Source: Cryomorphaceae bacterium
GTDB lineage: Bacteria > Bacteroidota > Bacteroidia > Flavobacteriales > Flavobacteriaceae
Direction of reading: 5' to 3'
NCBI GenBank assembly: GCA_018646865.1
Contig: JABGTW010000032.1
Coordinates: 1-47,680, forward strand
Length of the DNA stretch: 47,680 bases
Below, piece after piece: positions 26,337 through 35,703 of the stretch. The position numbers were made by a program, and so were the translations under genes. Positions within the stretch are counted from its first letter, which is position 1. Each line of letters begins with the position of its first letter. The notes beneath the pieces were generated by a model. It was given only the letters and a program-made list of their open reading frames with translations. It was not told the origin of the DNA and ran no database searches.

Positions 26337-27668
26337 CTATAAATTTCTAACAGCTTTTTTAAATTGATCTCCTCTATCTTCATAACTATCAAACAAATCA
26401 AAACTAGCGCATGCTGGAGATAGAAGAACATTATCTTTTTTTTCTGCAATTTTATTTGCAACTTTTACAGCTTCAGTAATGGATTCAGTTTCAACAATAA
26501 TTTCAATTACAGGCTTAAATGTTTCAATAATTTTAGCATTATCAATTCCAAGACAAATAATAGCTTTTACCTTCTCTCTAACAATTGGAAGTAATTCAGA
26601 ATAATCATTTCCCTTGTCAACTCCACCTGCAATCCAAACTGTTGGAGATTTCATTGAATCAAGAGCATAATATGCAGCATTAACATTGGTAGCTTTCGAA
26701 TCGTTAATATAATTTACTCCCTGAATCTTTAGAAAGTTTTCAAGACGATGTGGAAGACCTGAAAAAGTTAAAAGGCTTTCTCTAATTATTTTATTGTCAA
26801 TTTTTAGCAAATCTGAAACTGTAATTGCAGCCATTGCATTAAGTAAATTATGCCTTCCTTTAAGCGCAAACTCTTCTGTGTTTATCATAATAGTTTTTTT
26901 TTTGTTAGAAAAAATGTTATTGTCAATGAATACTCTATTTTGATGATTATTTTCAATTCCTATTGAAATTTTATTTACGGGTAATTTTTTATTCTTTAAA
27001 ACCTCCATTAAAGCTTTATCATCTGAATTATATATTAGGTAATCCGATTCATCTTGATTTTTTATAATCTTCATTTTAGCATCTACATATTTGCTAAAAT
27101 CATTTTCATATCTATCTAAGTGATCTTCTATTATATTGGTTATAATTGAAATATTTGGTTTAAATTTTTTAATATCATCAAGTTGAAAACTGCTAATTTC
27201 TATTACATAGATATCTTTATCTCCAGATAAAAGCATTTTTGAAAAGCTGTCTCCAATATTTCCTGCAAGACCAACATCTAAACCTGATTTATTAAGTATA
27301 TGGTGTATTAGCTTGGTTGTAGTAGTTTTTCCATTTGTGCCCGTTATACATATTTTGAATGAATTAGAATAACTACTTGCAAATTCTATTTCAGAAATTA
27401 TAGGTATATCAATAGATCTAATTTTAGAAATAATTTCAGAACTATTAGATATTCCTGGACTTTTAATAACTAAATCTGAAAACTCAATTTTACCAAAAGA
27501 GTGATTTTTTTCTTCAAATTTGATTGAATTTTCTAAGAAAATTGATTTTATATCTTCTCTAATATTTCCACTATCAGATACAAACACATTATGACCTTTT
27601 TGATTAGCTAGCATAGCTGCTCCAAATCCACTTTCTCCTGCTCCAAGTATGGTTATGTTTTTTATCAT
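26337..27668 (-). CDS. murD: UDP-N-acetylmuramoylalanine--D-glutamate ligase
   Basis: A 443-residue cytoplasmic ligase adding D-Glu to UDP-MurNAc-L-Ala. N-terminal [18 protein letters not shown]-loop [37 protein letters not shown] and the C-terminal [19 protein letters not shown], all diagnostic for MurD. It starts with a 4-base ATGA overlap with mraY. Confidence 0.96.
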   Translation of the reverse strand: MIKNITILGAGESGFGAAMLANQKGHNVFVSDSGNIREDIKSIFLENSIKFEEKNHSFGKIEFSDLVIKSPGISNSSEIISKIRSIDIPIISEIEFASSYSNSFKICITGTNGKTTTTKLIHHILNKSGLDVGLAGNIGDSFSKMLLSGDKDIYVIEISSFQLDDIKKFKPNISIITNIIEDHLDRYENDFSKYVDAKMKIIKNQDESDYLIYNSDDKALMEVLKNKKLPVNKISIGIENNHQNRVFIDNNIFSNKKKTIMINTEEFALKGRHNLLNAMAAITVSDLLKIDNKIIRESLLTFSGLPHRLENFLKIQGVNYINDSKATNVNAAYYALDSMKSPTVWIAGGVDKGNDYSELLPIVREKVKAIICLGIDNAKIIETFKPVIEIIVETESITEAVKVANKIAEKKDNVLLSPACASFDLFDSYEDRGDQFKKAVRNL

Positions 27669-28879
27669 CTAATTTTTAATGTTAAGATTGTTATAAGAGC
27701 TAAGAAAATTCCAACAATCCATAATCTTGAAACTATTTTACTTTCATGATATCCGGCTTTTTGAAAATGATGATGAATTGGTGACATTAAAAAAATACGT
27801 TTCCCAATACCTGTTCTTCTTTTTGTTATTTTGAAGTAGCTAACTTGAAAAATAACTGATAGAGCTTCCAAAAGAAAAACTCCACATAAAATTGGTATCA
27901 ATAATTCTTTTCTTATTAATATAGAAATGACTGCAATAAGACCACCAACTGTAAGACTTCCAGTATCTCCCATAAAGACTGTAGCTGGGTATGTGTTATA
28001 CCATAGAAAACCTACTAATGAACCTAATAATGCAGCAATAAAAATTGTTATCTCTCCAACTCTTGGTATATACATTATGTTGAGATAATCTGAGAAAATT
28101 ATATTTCCTGAAGTCCATGCAAAAACACCAAGTGTAAATACAATTATAGCAGATAGACCTGCAGATAATCCGTCTAATCCATCTGTTAAATTATTAGAGT
28201 TTGAAACTGCCGAGATAATAAATATTATTACTGGGATTAATATTATCCATAATAATCTATCTCCATGTTTAAATATAGCATTTGATATTTCACTGTAGTC
28301 TAACTCATTGTTTTTAAAGAATGGTATAGTTGTCTTAAATGATTTAACTTCTTGAAGTTCAGAAAATTCAATTTTATCATTATTTAAATTTTTATCAAAT
28401 TCAACTATTGTAATATCATTATTTGACAAAAGAATTAAAGCAACAAAAATTCCTAATAATGATTGACCAGCTATTTTAAATTTACCCTTTAATCCTTTTT
28501 TATCTTTCTTGAAAACTTTAATATAATCATCAACAAAACCAATAGTTCCAAGCATTAGTGTTGAGAATATCAATATTTGAATATAAATGTTTTCAAGATT
28601 AGACATTAGAATTACTGGAATGAGTGTTCCTATTATAATTATCAAACCTCCCATAGTAGGAGTACCTACTTTCTTGTCTTCACCATCTAGTCCTAGCTCT
28701 CTAATATTCTCACCTATTTGTTTTCTTATTAAATAATTAATTATTTTTTTTCCAAAAATGACAGATATAATAAGTGATATTAATACAGACACACCAGCTC
28801 TAAAAGACAGATAACTAAATAAACTAGCACCTGGAAAGTTAAATTGACTTTCTAATATTTCAAACAGATGGTATAACAT
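27665..28879 (-). CDS. mraY: Phospho-N-acetylmuramoyl-pentapeptide-transferase
   Basis: A 404-residue, roughly 10-helix membrane enzyme forming lipid I on undecaprenyl phosphate. Conserved cytoplasmic loops: [29 protein letters not shown] (Asp pair), [13 protein letters not shown] (catalytic Asp), [12 protein letters not shown] and [15 protein letters not shown] longer loop at about residues 165-215 is charged and matches the insertion common in Bacteroidota MraY (E. coli MraY is 360 residues). Two bases separate it from murE. Confidence 0.96.
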   Translation of the reverse strand: MLYHLFEILESQFNFPGASLFSYLSFRAGVSVLISLIISVIFGKKIINYLIRKQIGENIRELGLDGEDKKVGTPTMGGLIIIIGTLIPVILMSNLENIYIQILIFSTLMLGTIGFVDDYIKVFKKDKKGLKGKFKIAGQSLLGIFVALILLSNNDITIVEFDKNLNNDKIEFSELQEVKSFKTTIPFFKNNELDYSEISNAIFKHGDRLLWIILIPVIIFIISAVSNSNNLTDGLDGLSAGLSAIIVFTLGVFAWTSGNIIFSDYLNIMYIPRVGEITIFIAALLGSLVGFLWYNTYPATVFMGDTGSLTVGGLIAVISILIRKELLIPILCGVFLLEALSVIFQVSYFKITKRRTGIGKRIFLMSPIHHHFQKAGYHESKIVSRLWIVGIFLALITILTLKIR

Positions 28880-28881
28880 AC

Positions 28882-30342
28882 TTATTTATTAAAAATTTGT
28901 TTTGCAATTTTAAAATCATCAAACTGAATTCTCTTATTATTTTTTAACTCTTGATAATCCTCATGACCTTTTCCTGCAATCAGAACTATGTCCCCCTCTT
29001 CACTACTTTCTTTTGCTTCATTAATTGCTTTTGATCTCTCTATTTCTACTGTAACTTTATCAGTATTAAATTTTGATACACCTCCAATCATATCATCAAT
29101 AATAGAGGCTGGATCCTCAGATCTTGGATTATCTGAAGTAAATATTACTCTTGAACTAAGATCAGAACAAATTTTACCCATTATTGATCTTTTATCTTTG
29201 TCTCTATCTCCACCACATCCAATAACAGTTATTAGATTTTGACTTGATGATTTTATTTTATTTATAGTTGATATTACATTTTCTATTGCATCAGGAGTAT
29301 GAGCATAATCAATGATAACTGTAACTTTATTAGTTGACAAAAAGGATTGCAACCTACCTACTACACTTTCAAGTTTGCTTATAGCAGTTAATAATTTAAT
29401 TTTATCAATATTATATAATTTTCCTACTGAGTATATAGCTAATAGATTTGAAGCATTGAACTTACCTATTAGCTTAGTCCAAATTTCACTATTCTCTATA
29501 CTTAGAAGCATTCCATTTAATTGTTGTTCAATTATTCTAGATGAGAAGTTTGACTTTGATTTTAAAGAATAGGAATATACTTTTGCTAAGGTATTTTGAA
29601 CCATATATTTAGCATTTTTATCATCAATATTTATAAGTGCAAAAGAATTTTTATTTAGTGTATCAAATACAACTTTCTTAGTATCTCTGTAATCTTTAAA
29701 TGATTTATGATAGTCAAGATGATCATGAGTAAGATTTGTAAAAATCATTCCTTTAAAATCAAGGCCATCTACTCTTTTTTGAAAAATTCCATGAGATGAA
29801 ACCTCAATAAAACATACTTTAATTTTTTTATTTATCATTTCAGATAAATGATGATTTATTGTTATTGGATCAGGAGTTGTATTCTTTGAAGTTTCGATAA
29901 AATCATCGTATTTAATATTTATAGTTGATATTAATCCTGATCTAACTTCTAATTCATCAAATAATTTGTATAAGAGTGAGGTAATTGTTGTCTTGCCATT
30001 TGTTCCTGTTACTCCTATCAAATCTATTTTTAAAGAAGGATTATCATAAAAATTTGAGGCAATTATTGAGAGTGCAGATTTTGAACAATTAACACATATA
30101 TAGACTGATTTTTTTTGTTTGAAATTTTCAGGTAATTTTTCACAAATAATAACAGAAGCTCCATTATGGATTGATTCACCTATATAATCATGACCATCAA
30201 TTTCATGACCCTTTATAGCAACAAAAAGGGTGTTTTTTTCAACATTTCTTGAGTCAAAAGTTATATTAGCAATATCCACATCAGTGTTTCCATATACTGA
30301 ATCTATATTTACTTTAAATAATATTTCTTTTAATTTTTTCAA
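28882..30342 (-). CDS. murE: UDP-MurNAc-L-Ala-D-Glu--meso-diaminopimelate ligase
   Basis: A 486-residue Mur ligase. P-loop [15 protein letters not shown] at 110-124, [37 protein letters not shown] and SDNPRSEDP at 403-411. The DNPR motif is the known determinant for meso-diaminopimelate over lysine, so the peptidoglycan is the DAP type, consistent with lysA at the window start. The start is TTG at 30342, overlapping the ftsI stop as TTGA; relatives begin at the same point (M-K-x-L-K-x-I-L). Confidence 0.95.
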   Translation of the reverse strand: MKKLKEILFKVNIDSVYGNTDVDIANITFDSRNVEKNTLFVAIKGHEIDGHDYIGESIHNGASVIICEKLPENFKQKKSVYICVNCSKSALSIIASNFYDNPSLKIDLIGVTGTNGKTTITSLLYKLFDELEVRSGLISTINIKYDDFIETSKNTTPDPITINHHLSEMINKKIKVCFIEVSSHGIFQKRVDGLDFKGMIFTNLTHDHLDYHKSFKDYRDTKKVVFDTLNKNSFALINIDDKNAKYMVQNTLAKVYSYSLKSKSNFSSRIIEQQLNGMLLSIENSEIWTKLIGKFNASNLLAIYSVGKLYNIDKIKLLTAISKLESVVGRLQSFLSTNKVTVIIDYAHTPDAIENVISTINKIKSSSQNLITVIGCGGDRDKDKRSIMGKICSDLSSRVIFTSDNPRSEDPASIIDDMIGGVSKFNTDKVTVEIERSKAINEAKESSEEGDIVLIAGKGHEDYQELKNNKRIQFDDFKIAKQIFNK

Positions 30343-32120
30343 AATAGTATACCTATATCTTTTTTACTTATTTCTATTTCTATTGGAATTCCAGTTATAA
30401 TTTTTTGTGCTACTTTTTTAAATACTGGTGCAGCTACTGAGTTTCCATAAAACCCTTTAGATTTATTGGGTTTATTAATAACTACTATTGCAGAATATTT
30501 TGGATTATCTGCAGGGAAATAGCCTACAAAACTTGAAACATACTGTGTTTCATCTGAAGTATAATCTATCTGACTTGTACCAGTTTTTCCTGCAATACTA
30601 ATATTTTTATCATAAATATTATTCGCAGTTCCCCATGGTTTTTCAACCACATTCTTTAACATTATTTGAACTGATTTTAATGTTTTCTTAGAGCATATAG
30701 AGTGCATTATTACCTCTCTATCTATTTTATAAACCGGCTCTTCACCAAATGCGCCAATGCTTCTAATAAAGCTAGGTTTGACCATTTCTCCATTATTAGC
30801 AACTGCATTATAAAATGTAAGTGTTTGTAAAGGAGTCATGCTAACTCCATAGCCAAAGGCCATCCATGGTAAAGAAAGACCATTCCATTCCTTATCTTCA
30901 GGATGAGGAATTTTAGGCTTTCCTTCTCCCTTAATATCTATATTAATTTTTTGATCAATTTTCATGTTAATTAATCTATCGACAAATCTTTGTGGATTAT
31001 CTTTATAATTATCATAAATAATTTTAACTATTCCAGTATTAGAAGAAACTTCAAAAGCTTTAGAAATTGGGATAATTCCATATCCTCTCCTATTAGAATC
31101 TTTAACCTCATTATTGTAAAATTTAAGAACTCCATTTCCTGTATCAACTGAATCTGTTGGGCTAACCACTCCATCTTCTAAGGCTGCTATTAGACTCATT
31201 AATTTGAATGTAGAACCTGGCTCTTGGCTTTCCCAAATTCCATAATTAATTTTTTCATAATATTTACCCTCAGAGGTTCTTCCTAAATTTGATATAGCCT
31301 TAACTTTTCCTGAATTAGTCTCCATTAAAATCATAGTTCCATGATCAGCCTCATATTTTTCTAGTTGATATAATAATTCATGATGAACCATATCCTGGAT
31401 TTGCGTATCAATTGTGGTATGAACATCATAACCTGGAATAGGTTTTCTCTTATAATTTACTGTCATTGGTTTCCACTGCCCATCAGCAATTTTTTGCATT
31501 AATCTTAGGCCACTTTTTCCTGAAAGATATTCTGAATAAGCACCCTCCAACCCAATCCTTGTATATTTACCATCCAACAATTTTTCATACCCAATAGTCC
31601 TTTCAGCGACTTTTCCAAGATGACTTTGTCTAGTATGATGCTCTTTAATTATTAATCCCCCTTTATATATTCCCTGACTAAAAATTGGAAATGATTTAAT
31701 CTTATTTACATCTGTAATTGATAAATTTTTACCAATTAATAAATATCTATTATTGTTAATTCTACCATTTTTAAGATAAGTAAGAAAGTATTCCTGAGTT
31801 TTATCAAAATGAAGGGACAACTTTTTTGATAAATCTAAAATATTATCAGTATAAATAGTTGATGATGGTGTTTTCGAATCCCATCTTAGTTCATATTTAA
31901 CGACTGTAGAGACTATTAAGTCCCCATTATCAGAATAAATATTCCCCCTAGGTGATTCAACTTCAATATCTTTAACTGCTTCAATTGTAGCTTTAGTTAC
32001 CGTATCAACTTCAATATTTTGTAGATAGAAAATTTTACCAATTAAAAAACATGAAAATAATAGAGACAAAAAGAATATAATATTCATTCTACTTGCTATT
32101 CTATTATTTGATTTACTCAT
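30339..32120 (-). CDS. ftsI: Penicillin-binding transpeptidase FtsI (PBP3-like), no PASTA
   Basis: A 593-residue class B PBP that crosslinks septal peptidoglycan with FtsW. One N-terminal membrane helix (about 13-33), dimerisation/pedestal region (55-225; ESPRGNIYSDNGDLI), then the transpeptidase domain with SxxK (Ser303-Lys306), SxN (359-361) and KTG (513-515). It ends ~75 residues after KTG. Flavobacterial and Bacteroides FtsI proteins that I recall carry a C-terminal PASTA domain and are 660-700 residues; none is present here, and the next gene murE overlaps the stop codon. Confidence 0.95.
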   Translation of the reverse strand: MSKSNNRIASRMNIIFFLSLLFSCFLIGKIFYLQNIEVDTVTKATIEAVKDIEVESPRGNIYSDNGDLIVSTVVKYELRWDSKTPSSTIYTDNILDLSKKLSLHFDKTQEYFLTYLKNGRINNNRYLLIGKNLSITDVNKIKSFPIFSQGIYKGGLIIKEHHTRQSHLGKVAERTIGYEKLLDGKYTRIGLEGAYSEYLSGKSGLRLMQKIADGQWKPMTVNYKRKPIPGYDVHTTIDTQIQDMVHHELLYQLEKYEADHGTMILMETNSGKVKAISNLGRTSEGKYYEKINYGIWESQEPGSTFKLMSLIAALEDGVVSPTDSVDTGNGVLKFYNNEVKDSNRRGYGIIPISKAFEVSSNTGIVKIIYDNYKDNPQRFVDRLINMKIDQKINIDIKGEGKPKIPHPEDKEWNGLSLPWMAFGYGVSMTPLQTLTFYNAVANNGEMVKPSFIRSIGAFGEEPVYKIDREVIMHSICSKKTLKSVQIMLKNVVEKPWGTANNIYDKNISIAGKTGTSQIDYTSDETQYVSSFVGYFPADNPKYSAIVVINKPNKSKGFYGNSVAAPVFKKVAQKIITGIPIEIEISKKDIGILF

Positions 32121-32121
32121 T

Positions 32122-32430
32122 TTAGTCTTTAATTATTAATTTAATTGGAGGATATTTTGATGTCTCTAAACCTTTATCTCTTAATCGAGAAGTAACTTTA
32201 GATTCCATTTTAACATTCATTAAATCTAATTTTGTAGAAACTGACACACTATTTAAAGTGTTAACCTCCTTGTTTAGTTTTGCTATTAAAAATATTTTTT
32301 GATCTGCACTGTGACTACTATATATTGTAAACATCAATAACATTGAAACAAATAATAACATTCTCCAATTTTTTAAAGAATTTTTTCCAGCCAAAAAATC
32401 AATATTTACAAATGATAAAAAGTTTTTCAT
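32122..32430 (-). CDS. ftsL: FtsL-like cell division protein
   Basis: A 102-residue single-pass membrane protein: a short cytoplasmic N-terminus, transmembrane helix near 24-40 (MLLFVSMLLMFTIYSSHS), then a periplasmic stretch with coiled-coil character (IAKLNKEVNTLNSVSVSTK). FtsL bridges FtsQ to FtsWI. Primary sequence is poorly conserved, so the call rests on length, topology and position between rsmH and ftsI. It overlaps rsmH by 4 bases (ATGA) and is 1 base from ftsI. Confidence 0.85.
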   Translation of the reverse strand: MKNFLSFVNIDFLAGKNSLKNWRMLLFVSMLLMFTIYSSHSADQKIFLIAKLNKEVNTLNSVSVSTKLDLMNVKMESKVTSRLRDKGLETSKYPPIKLIIKD

Positions 32431-33329
32431 ATTCTTTCTGCTATTCTTAGTTTTGCACTTCTTGATCTACTATTAATTAATATTTCATTTTCTGAAGGTG
32501 TAATCATCTTCCCAATTTTTATTAAATTCAAATTTTTATTTCCATATAAATCTGAAGAAGTCTCATTTCTAAATCCTCCATTTTGTATAAATTTTTTCAC
32601 TAACCTGTCCTCTAAAGAGTGATAGGAAATACAAACTAATCTTCCACCCTTTTTTAAATATTTAGATGATTTATCCAACAAAGTCTTGATAACTTCAAGT
32701 TCATCATTAACTTCAATTCTTATTGCTTGAAAAATCTTAGCAAAAAATTTATTTTCTTCTTTTGAATTTGTAAGAGATGATAATATGTTTTTAAGATCAT
32801 TAGTAGACTTAATCTCCTTATTCTTTCTTTCAGAAATTATAATATGGGTGATTTTTCTATAATTTTTAAGTTCTCCGAGATTTTTAAAAATATATTCTAA
32901 CTGATCTTTTTTATAATCATTAATAACCTCTTTAGCATCAGTTTTCTGAGAATTATTCATTCTCATATCTAGTTCAGAGTCAAATCTTGTTGAAAAACCT
33001 CTTCTTTCACTATCAATTTGATGGGAAGAAATTCCAAAATCAGCAAGTAATCCATCAATTTTCTTAATGTGAAAATAATTTAAGTAGTTACTTAAATATT
33101 TGAAATTTGATTTAACAAGATTTAATCTTTTGTCTAATAATTTGTTTTCAATTGCATCTTGATCTTGATCAAATGCGATTAGTCTTCCTGAAGAATTTAG
33201 TTGACTTAAAATTTCTTTTGAGTGACCTCCACCCCCAAAAGTAGCATCAACATAAATTCCATTCGGGTTGATTCTTAAACCAATTATTGACTCTTCAAGA
33301 AGAACTGGTTTATGATACATTTCCATCAT
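32427..33329 (-). CDS. rsmH: 16S rRNA m4C1402 methyltransferase
   Basis: About 300 residues. RsmH (MraW) methylates C1402 N4 of 16S rRNA. SAM-binding DATFGGGGHSKEIL, LADFGISSHQID with RRGFS, LDMRMN, and ISYHSLEDRLVKKF define the family. Several in-frame starts exist (GTG 33338; ATG 33329, 33326, 33320); one of the ATGs is likely because YHKPVLL lies at the extreme N-terminus in relatives. All overlap the mraZ 3' end by 11-20 bases. Confidence 0.94.
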   Translation of the reverse strand: MMEMYHKPVLLEESIIGLRINPNGIYVDATFGGGGHSKEILSQLNSSGRLIAFDQDQDAIENKLLDKRLNLVKSNFKYLSNYLNYFHIKKIDGLLADFGISSHQIDSERRGFSTRFDSELDMRMNNSQKTDAKEVINDYKKDQLEYIFKNLGELKNYRKITHIIISERKNKEIKSTNDLKNILSSLTNSKEENKFFAKIFQAIRIEVNDELEVIKTLLDKSSKYLKKGGRLVCISYHSLEDRLVKKFIQNGGFRNETSSDLYGNKNLNLIKIGKMITPSENEILINSRSRSAKLRIAERI

Positions 33330-33777
33330 TTTTGTCACCCATTACTTCCTCAGCAAGATTTCCAAAATCAACTTTTGCATCATCTATAGCATATTCATAG
33401 GATGCTTTATCCCAGATTTCAAGGATATTTACCGCAGAAGAAACTACTATATCCTTAGAAATTTTTGCATGAGTAATTAAATCTTTTGGAATTAAAATTC
33501 TTCCGGATATGTCTATATCAATCTGTCTAACACCAGCAGTAAACCTTCTAATGAAGTCAATATTTTTTTTATTAAATCTATTTAGCTTATTAATCCTAAG
33601 CATTAGCTCATCCCACTCTTTTAATGGATACAACTCTAAGCATGAATTAAAAACTGCTCTTTTAATAACGAAACCACTTTTTAATTTATCCGACAGCTGT
33701 TTCTTTAATGAAACCGGAAGCATAATTCTACCTTTTTCATCTGCTTTGCATTCGTATGTCCCTATGAAGTGTTGCAT
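33310..33777 (-). CDS. mraZ: Transcriptional regulator MraZ
   Basis: A 155-residue protein with two SpoVT/AbrB-type (MraZ) repeats: DEKGRIMLPVSLKKQL near 13-28 and DISGRILIPKDLITHA near 92-107. MraZ forms ring oligomers and binds short direct repeats upstream of the dcw operon; in E. coli it represses that operon. It is first in the operon here, and three matching repeats lie just upstream of its promoter. The short C-terminal tail (GDKNDGNVS) overlaps rsmH. Confidence 0.95.
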   Translation of the reverse strand: MQHFIGTYECKADEKGRIMLPVSLKKQLSDKLKSGFVIKRAVFNSCLELYPLKEWDELMLRINKLNRFNKKNIDFIRRFTAGVRQIDIDISGRILIPKDLITHAKISKDIVVSSAVNILEIWDKASYEYAIDDAKVDFGNLAEEVMGDKNDGNVS

Positions 33778-33794
33778 TAATTGGTTGCTTTACT

Positions 33795-33802
33795 CAAATA
33801 TA
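33795..33802 (-). promoter_or_regulatory. -7 element of the dcw operon promoter (TATATTTG)
   Basis: An exact TAnnTTTG on the minus strand, 17 bases before the mraZ ATG. The region where a -33 element would lie is occupied by the MraZ-box repeats instead of a TTG. Confidence 0.75.
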
Positions 33803-33810
33803 AAATTTAT

Positions 33811-33840
33811 TTACCACTTTTTACCACTTTTTACCACATT
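33811..33840 (-). promoter_or_regulatory. Three MraZ boxes (10-base direct repeats)
   Basis: On the minus strand GTGGTAAAAA occurs as three copies in exact 10-base register (GTGG cores at 33834-33837, 33824-33827, 33814-33817); the promoter-proximal copy ends TAAATAA. AAAGTGG agrees with the MraZ-box core described in mollicutes, and three or four repeats at one helical-turn spacing is the arrangement known for E. coli. The array begins 8 bases upstream of the -7 element and so covers the -33 position. Confidence 0.85.
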
Positions 33841-33922
33841 GTTAATAAATTATTAATTTTCAATTCATAAAGTTGATAATCAATTAATTAGGTTGTAAAA
33901 AAACTAGGTTATTCTTTATGCA

Positions 33923-33930
33923 TATATTTG
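33923..33930 (+). promoter_or_regulatory. -7 element for the alpha/beta hydrolase (TATATTTG)
   Basis: An exact match that lies downstream of an ATG at 33918 and 17 bases before the ATG at 33948. It therefore supports the later codon as the start. Confidence 0.65.
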
Positions 33931-33947
33931 TGCTCAAGTCAAAATCT

Positions 33948-34715
33948 ATGGAAAAAGAGTTAATCAAAGAAGGTGGGTTTAGTTATATCGAAAAAGGAGA
34001 GGGAAGGCCAATAATTATTTTACACGGATTGATGGGGGGGTTAAGTAACTTCCAGGGTGTTTTTGAACATTTTCCATTAAAAAATTATAAGGTGATTATC
34101 CCAGAACTGCCAGTTGATAGTACTCCTATTTTAAAAACTAATGTTGCTACTTTCTCGAAATTTGTAAAAGAATTTATTGACTTTAAAAATCTAAAAGATG
34201 TCATTTTATTAGGGAATTCATTAGGTGGTCATGTAGGACTTCTTTTTACAAGAGATTACCCTGAATTAGTTAGCGGTCTAATAATTACTGGAAGCTCAGG
34301 TTTGTATGAAAAATCAATGATTGGTGACGGATATCCTAAAAGAGGTAATTATGATTATATCCAAATGAAAACTGAAGAAGTATTCTACGATCCTAAAATT
34401 GCTACAAAAGAAATAGTTGATGAGGTATTTGAAAGCGTTAATGATCGAGAAAAATTAATTAGAACATTATCTTTAGCTAAAAGTGCTATTAGACATAATA
34501 TGGCTGATGATCTTCCAAAAATGGAAACCAAAACTTTAATTATCTGGGGTAAACAAGATGTTGTTACTCCACCAAATGTTGGAGAGGATTTTAATTCCCT
34601 ACTTCCTAACTCAGATTTATCATGGATAGATAAATGTGGACATGCTCCAATGATGGAACATCCTATCGATTTTAATGTAATAATGGGAAATTGGCTTTCA
34701 AAGAATAACTTATAA
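33948..34715 (+). CDS. Alpha/beta-fold hydrolase
   Basis: About 255 residues with an alpha/beta-hydrolase fold: oxyanion-hole HGLMGGLSNF, nucleophile elbow GNSLGGHVG (Ser), Asp in WGKQDVVTPP and His in CGHAPMMEHP. The substrate is unknown; such proteins include esterases and C-C hydrolases. The start at 33948 (MEKELIKEGG) is chosen because a perfect -7 element lies between it and the upstream ATG at 33918. It is divergent from mraZ and 11 bases upstream of engB. Confidence 0.85.
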   Translation: MEKELIKEGGFSYIEKGEGRPIIILHGLMGGLSNFQGVFEHFPLKNYKVIIPELPVDSTPILKTNVATFSKFVKEFIDFKNLKDVILLGNSLGGHVGLLFTRDYPELVSGLIITGSSGLYEKSMIGDGYPKRGNYDYIQMKTEEVFYDPKIATKEIVDEVFESVNDREKLIRTLSLAKSAIRHNMADDLPKMETKTLIIWGKQDVVTPPNVGEDFNSLLPNSDLSWIDKCGHAPMMEHPIDFNVIMGNWLSKNNL

Positions 34716-34726
34716 TCAATTTGATT

Positions 34727-35329
34727 ATGAAAATTATTAATTCAGTTTTTGAAAAAAGTAGTAAAACTGTTAACCAATGCCCAAACAATAACTTACCTGA
34801 ATTTGCTTTAGTAGGGAGATCAAATGTAGGAAAATCATCACTTATCAATTCATTATTAAACAATAAATCAATTGCTAAAATTTCTTCTAAGCCCGGGAAG
34901 ACATTGCTGATAAATCATTTTAGAATAAATGATAAATTATATATTGTTGATCTTCCTGGTTATGGTTATGCTTCTATTTCAAAAAAAATAAAAGAAGATA
35001 TTAAGACAATACATAAAAGCTATTTTAAATCAAGAAAAGAACTACTCTACACTTTACTTCTTATTGATATTAGGCATGATATTCAGGAAAATGATATAGA
35101 ATTTATGGAGTTTTTAAGCAGTAATTACTGTCCTTTTATTATAATTTTTACAAAATCTGATAAATTAAAAATTAATAAATTAGATGAGCAGATTCAAAAT
35201 CTAAAAAAGCAACTTTCAGATTACTGGGAAGATTTTCCAAAAATGTTTGTTACTTCTTCAAAAGATAAAACAGGAATTGATGAAATTCATAGTTTTATTG
35301 AATCCTCTCTTAAAGAGTATATTATTTAG
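34727..35329 (+). CDS. engB: Ribosome biogenesis GTPase YsxC/EngB
   Basis: A 200-residue GTPase for 50S assembly. G1 GRSNVGKSSLIN, G2 region GKTLLINHF (Thr), G3 DLPGYGYA, G4 TKSD, G5-like TSSKDKTG. ATG 34727 is preferred to an in-frame TTG at 34721, giving the family N-terminus. Its last 8 bases overlap the end of gldC on the opposite strand. Confidence 0.95.
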   Translation: MKIINSVFEKSSKTVNQCPNNNLPEFALVGRSNVGKSSLINSLLNNKSIAKISSKPGKTLLINHFRINDKLYIVDLPGYGYASISKKIKEDIKTIHKSYFKSRKELLYTLLLIDIRHDIQENDIEFMEFLSSNYCPFIIIFTKSDKLKINKLDEQIQNLKKQLSDYWEDFPKMFVTSSKDKTGIDEIHSFIESSLKEYII

Positions 35330-35651
35330 ACTTATTTGAAATTCTTTTTTCAAATTCAATACAAAAATCTTCAATTAAGTTTACTAGATTTTCCTCACTG
35401 GTAGCTTTAGATATAGACTGTTTCATAGATAAAAAAGTTTGAAGAATAAAAGTTTTCATTTCATCAACAGGCATTTCTTTAGTCCAAAGATCCATCTTTA
35501 AAGTTTCTTTTTTTTGACTATCCCAAAATGAGAGTAACATAGCTTTTGAAGATTCATCGAACATACCGCCATCTGGTGCTGACCAGGAAATTTGTTCAGG
35601 AATATTATTGTCATCCAACTTTACCTTAATTGTTATTTCTGTTTCTTTCAT
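35322..35651 (-). CDS. gldC: Gliding motility protein GldC
   Basis: A 109-residue soluble protein matching the GldC family: KVKLDDNNIPEQISWSAPDGG, then DLWTKEMPVDEMKTFILQT and a helical C-terminus. GldC is found only in Bacteroidota, is needed for full gliding in Flavobacterium johnsoniae, and is thought to assist GldB, though its mechanism is not established. In F. johnsoniae it accompanies gldB; here no gldB is next to it. It is convergent with engB and divergent from nadE, with interlocking promoters. Confidence 0.9.
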   Translation of the reverse strand: MKETEITIKVKLDDNNIPEQISWSAPDGGMFDESSKAMLLSFWDSQKKETLKMDLWTKEMPVDEMKTFILQTFLSMKQSISKATSEENLVNLIEDFCIEFEKRISNKSK

Positions 35652-35668
35652 TTAATTTTTTTTAACAC

Positions 35669-35676
35669 TAGATTTG
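35669..35676 (+). promoter_or_regulatory. -7 element for nadE (TAGATTTG)
   Basis: An exact TAnnTTTG, 27 bases before the nadE ATG at 35704. It lies 2 bases from the opposing gldC element, and its -33 region would fall at the start of gldC. Confidence 0.6.
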
Positions 35677-35678
35677 CA

Positions 35679-35686
35679 CAAATATA
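35679..35686 (-). promoter_or_regulatory. -7 element for gldC (TATATTTG)
   Basis: An exact TAnnTTTG on the minus strand, 27 bases before the gldC ATG. With the nadE element it forms an imperfect 18-base palindrome (35669-35686). Confidence 0.6.
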
Positions 35687-35703
35687 TAATTAAATCTTAG
35701 TTG

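Noticed and set aside
18487-33777. Missing murF, murB and ddl in the dcw operon as a deletion
   Set aside because: The gene set and order match what I know of Bacteroidota dcw clusters, where these genes are located elsewhere.
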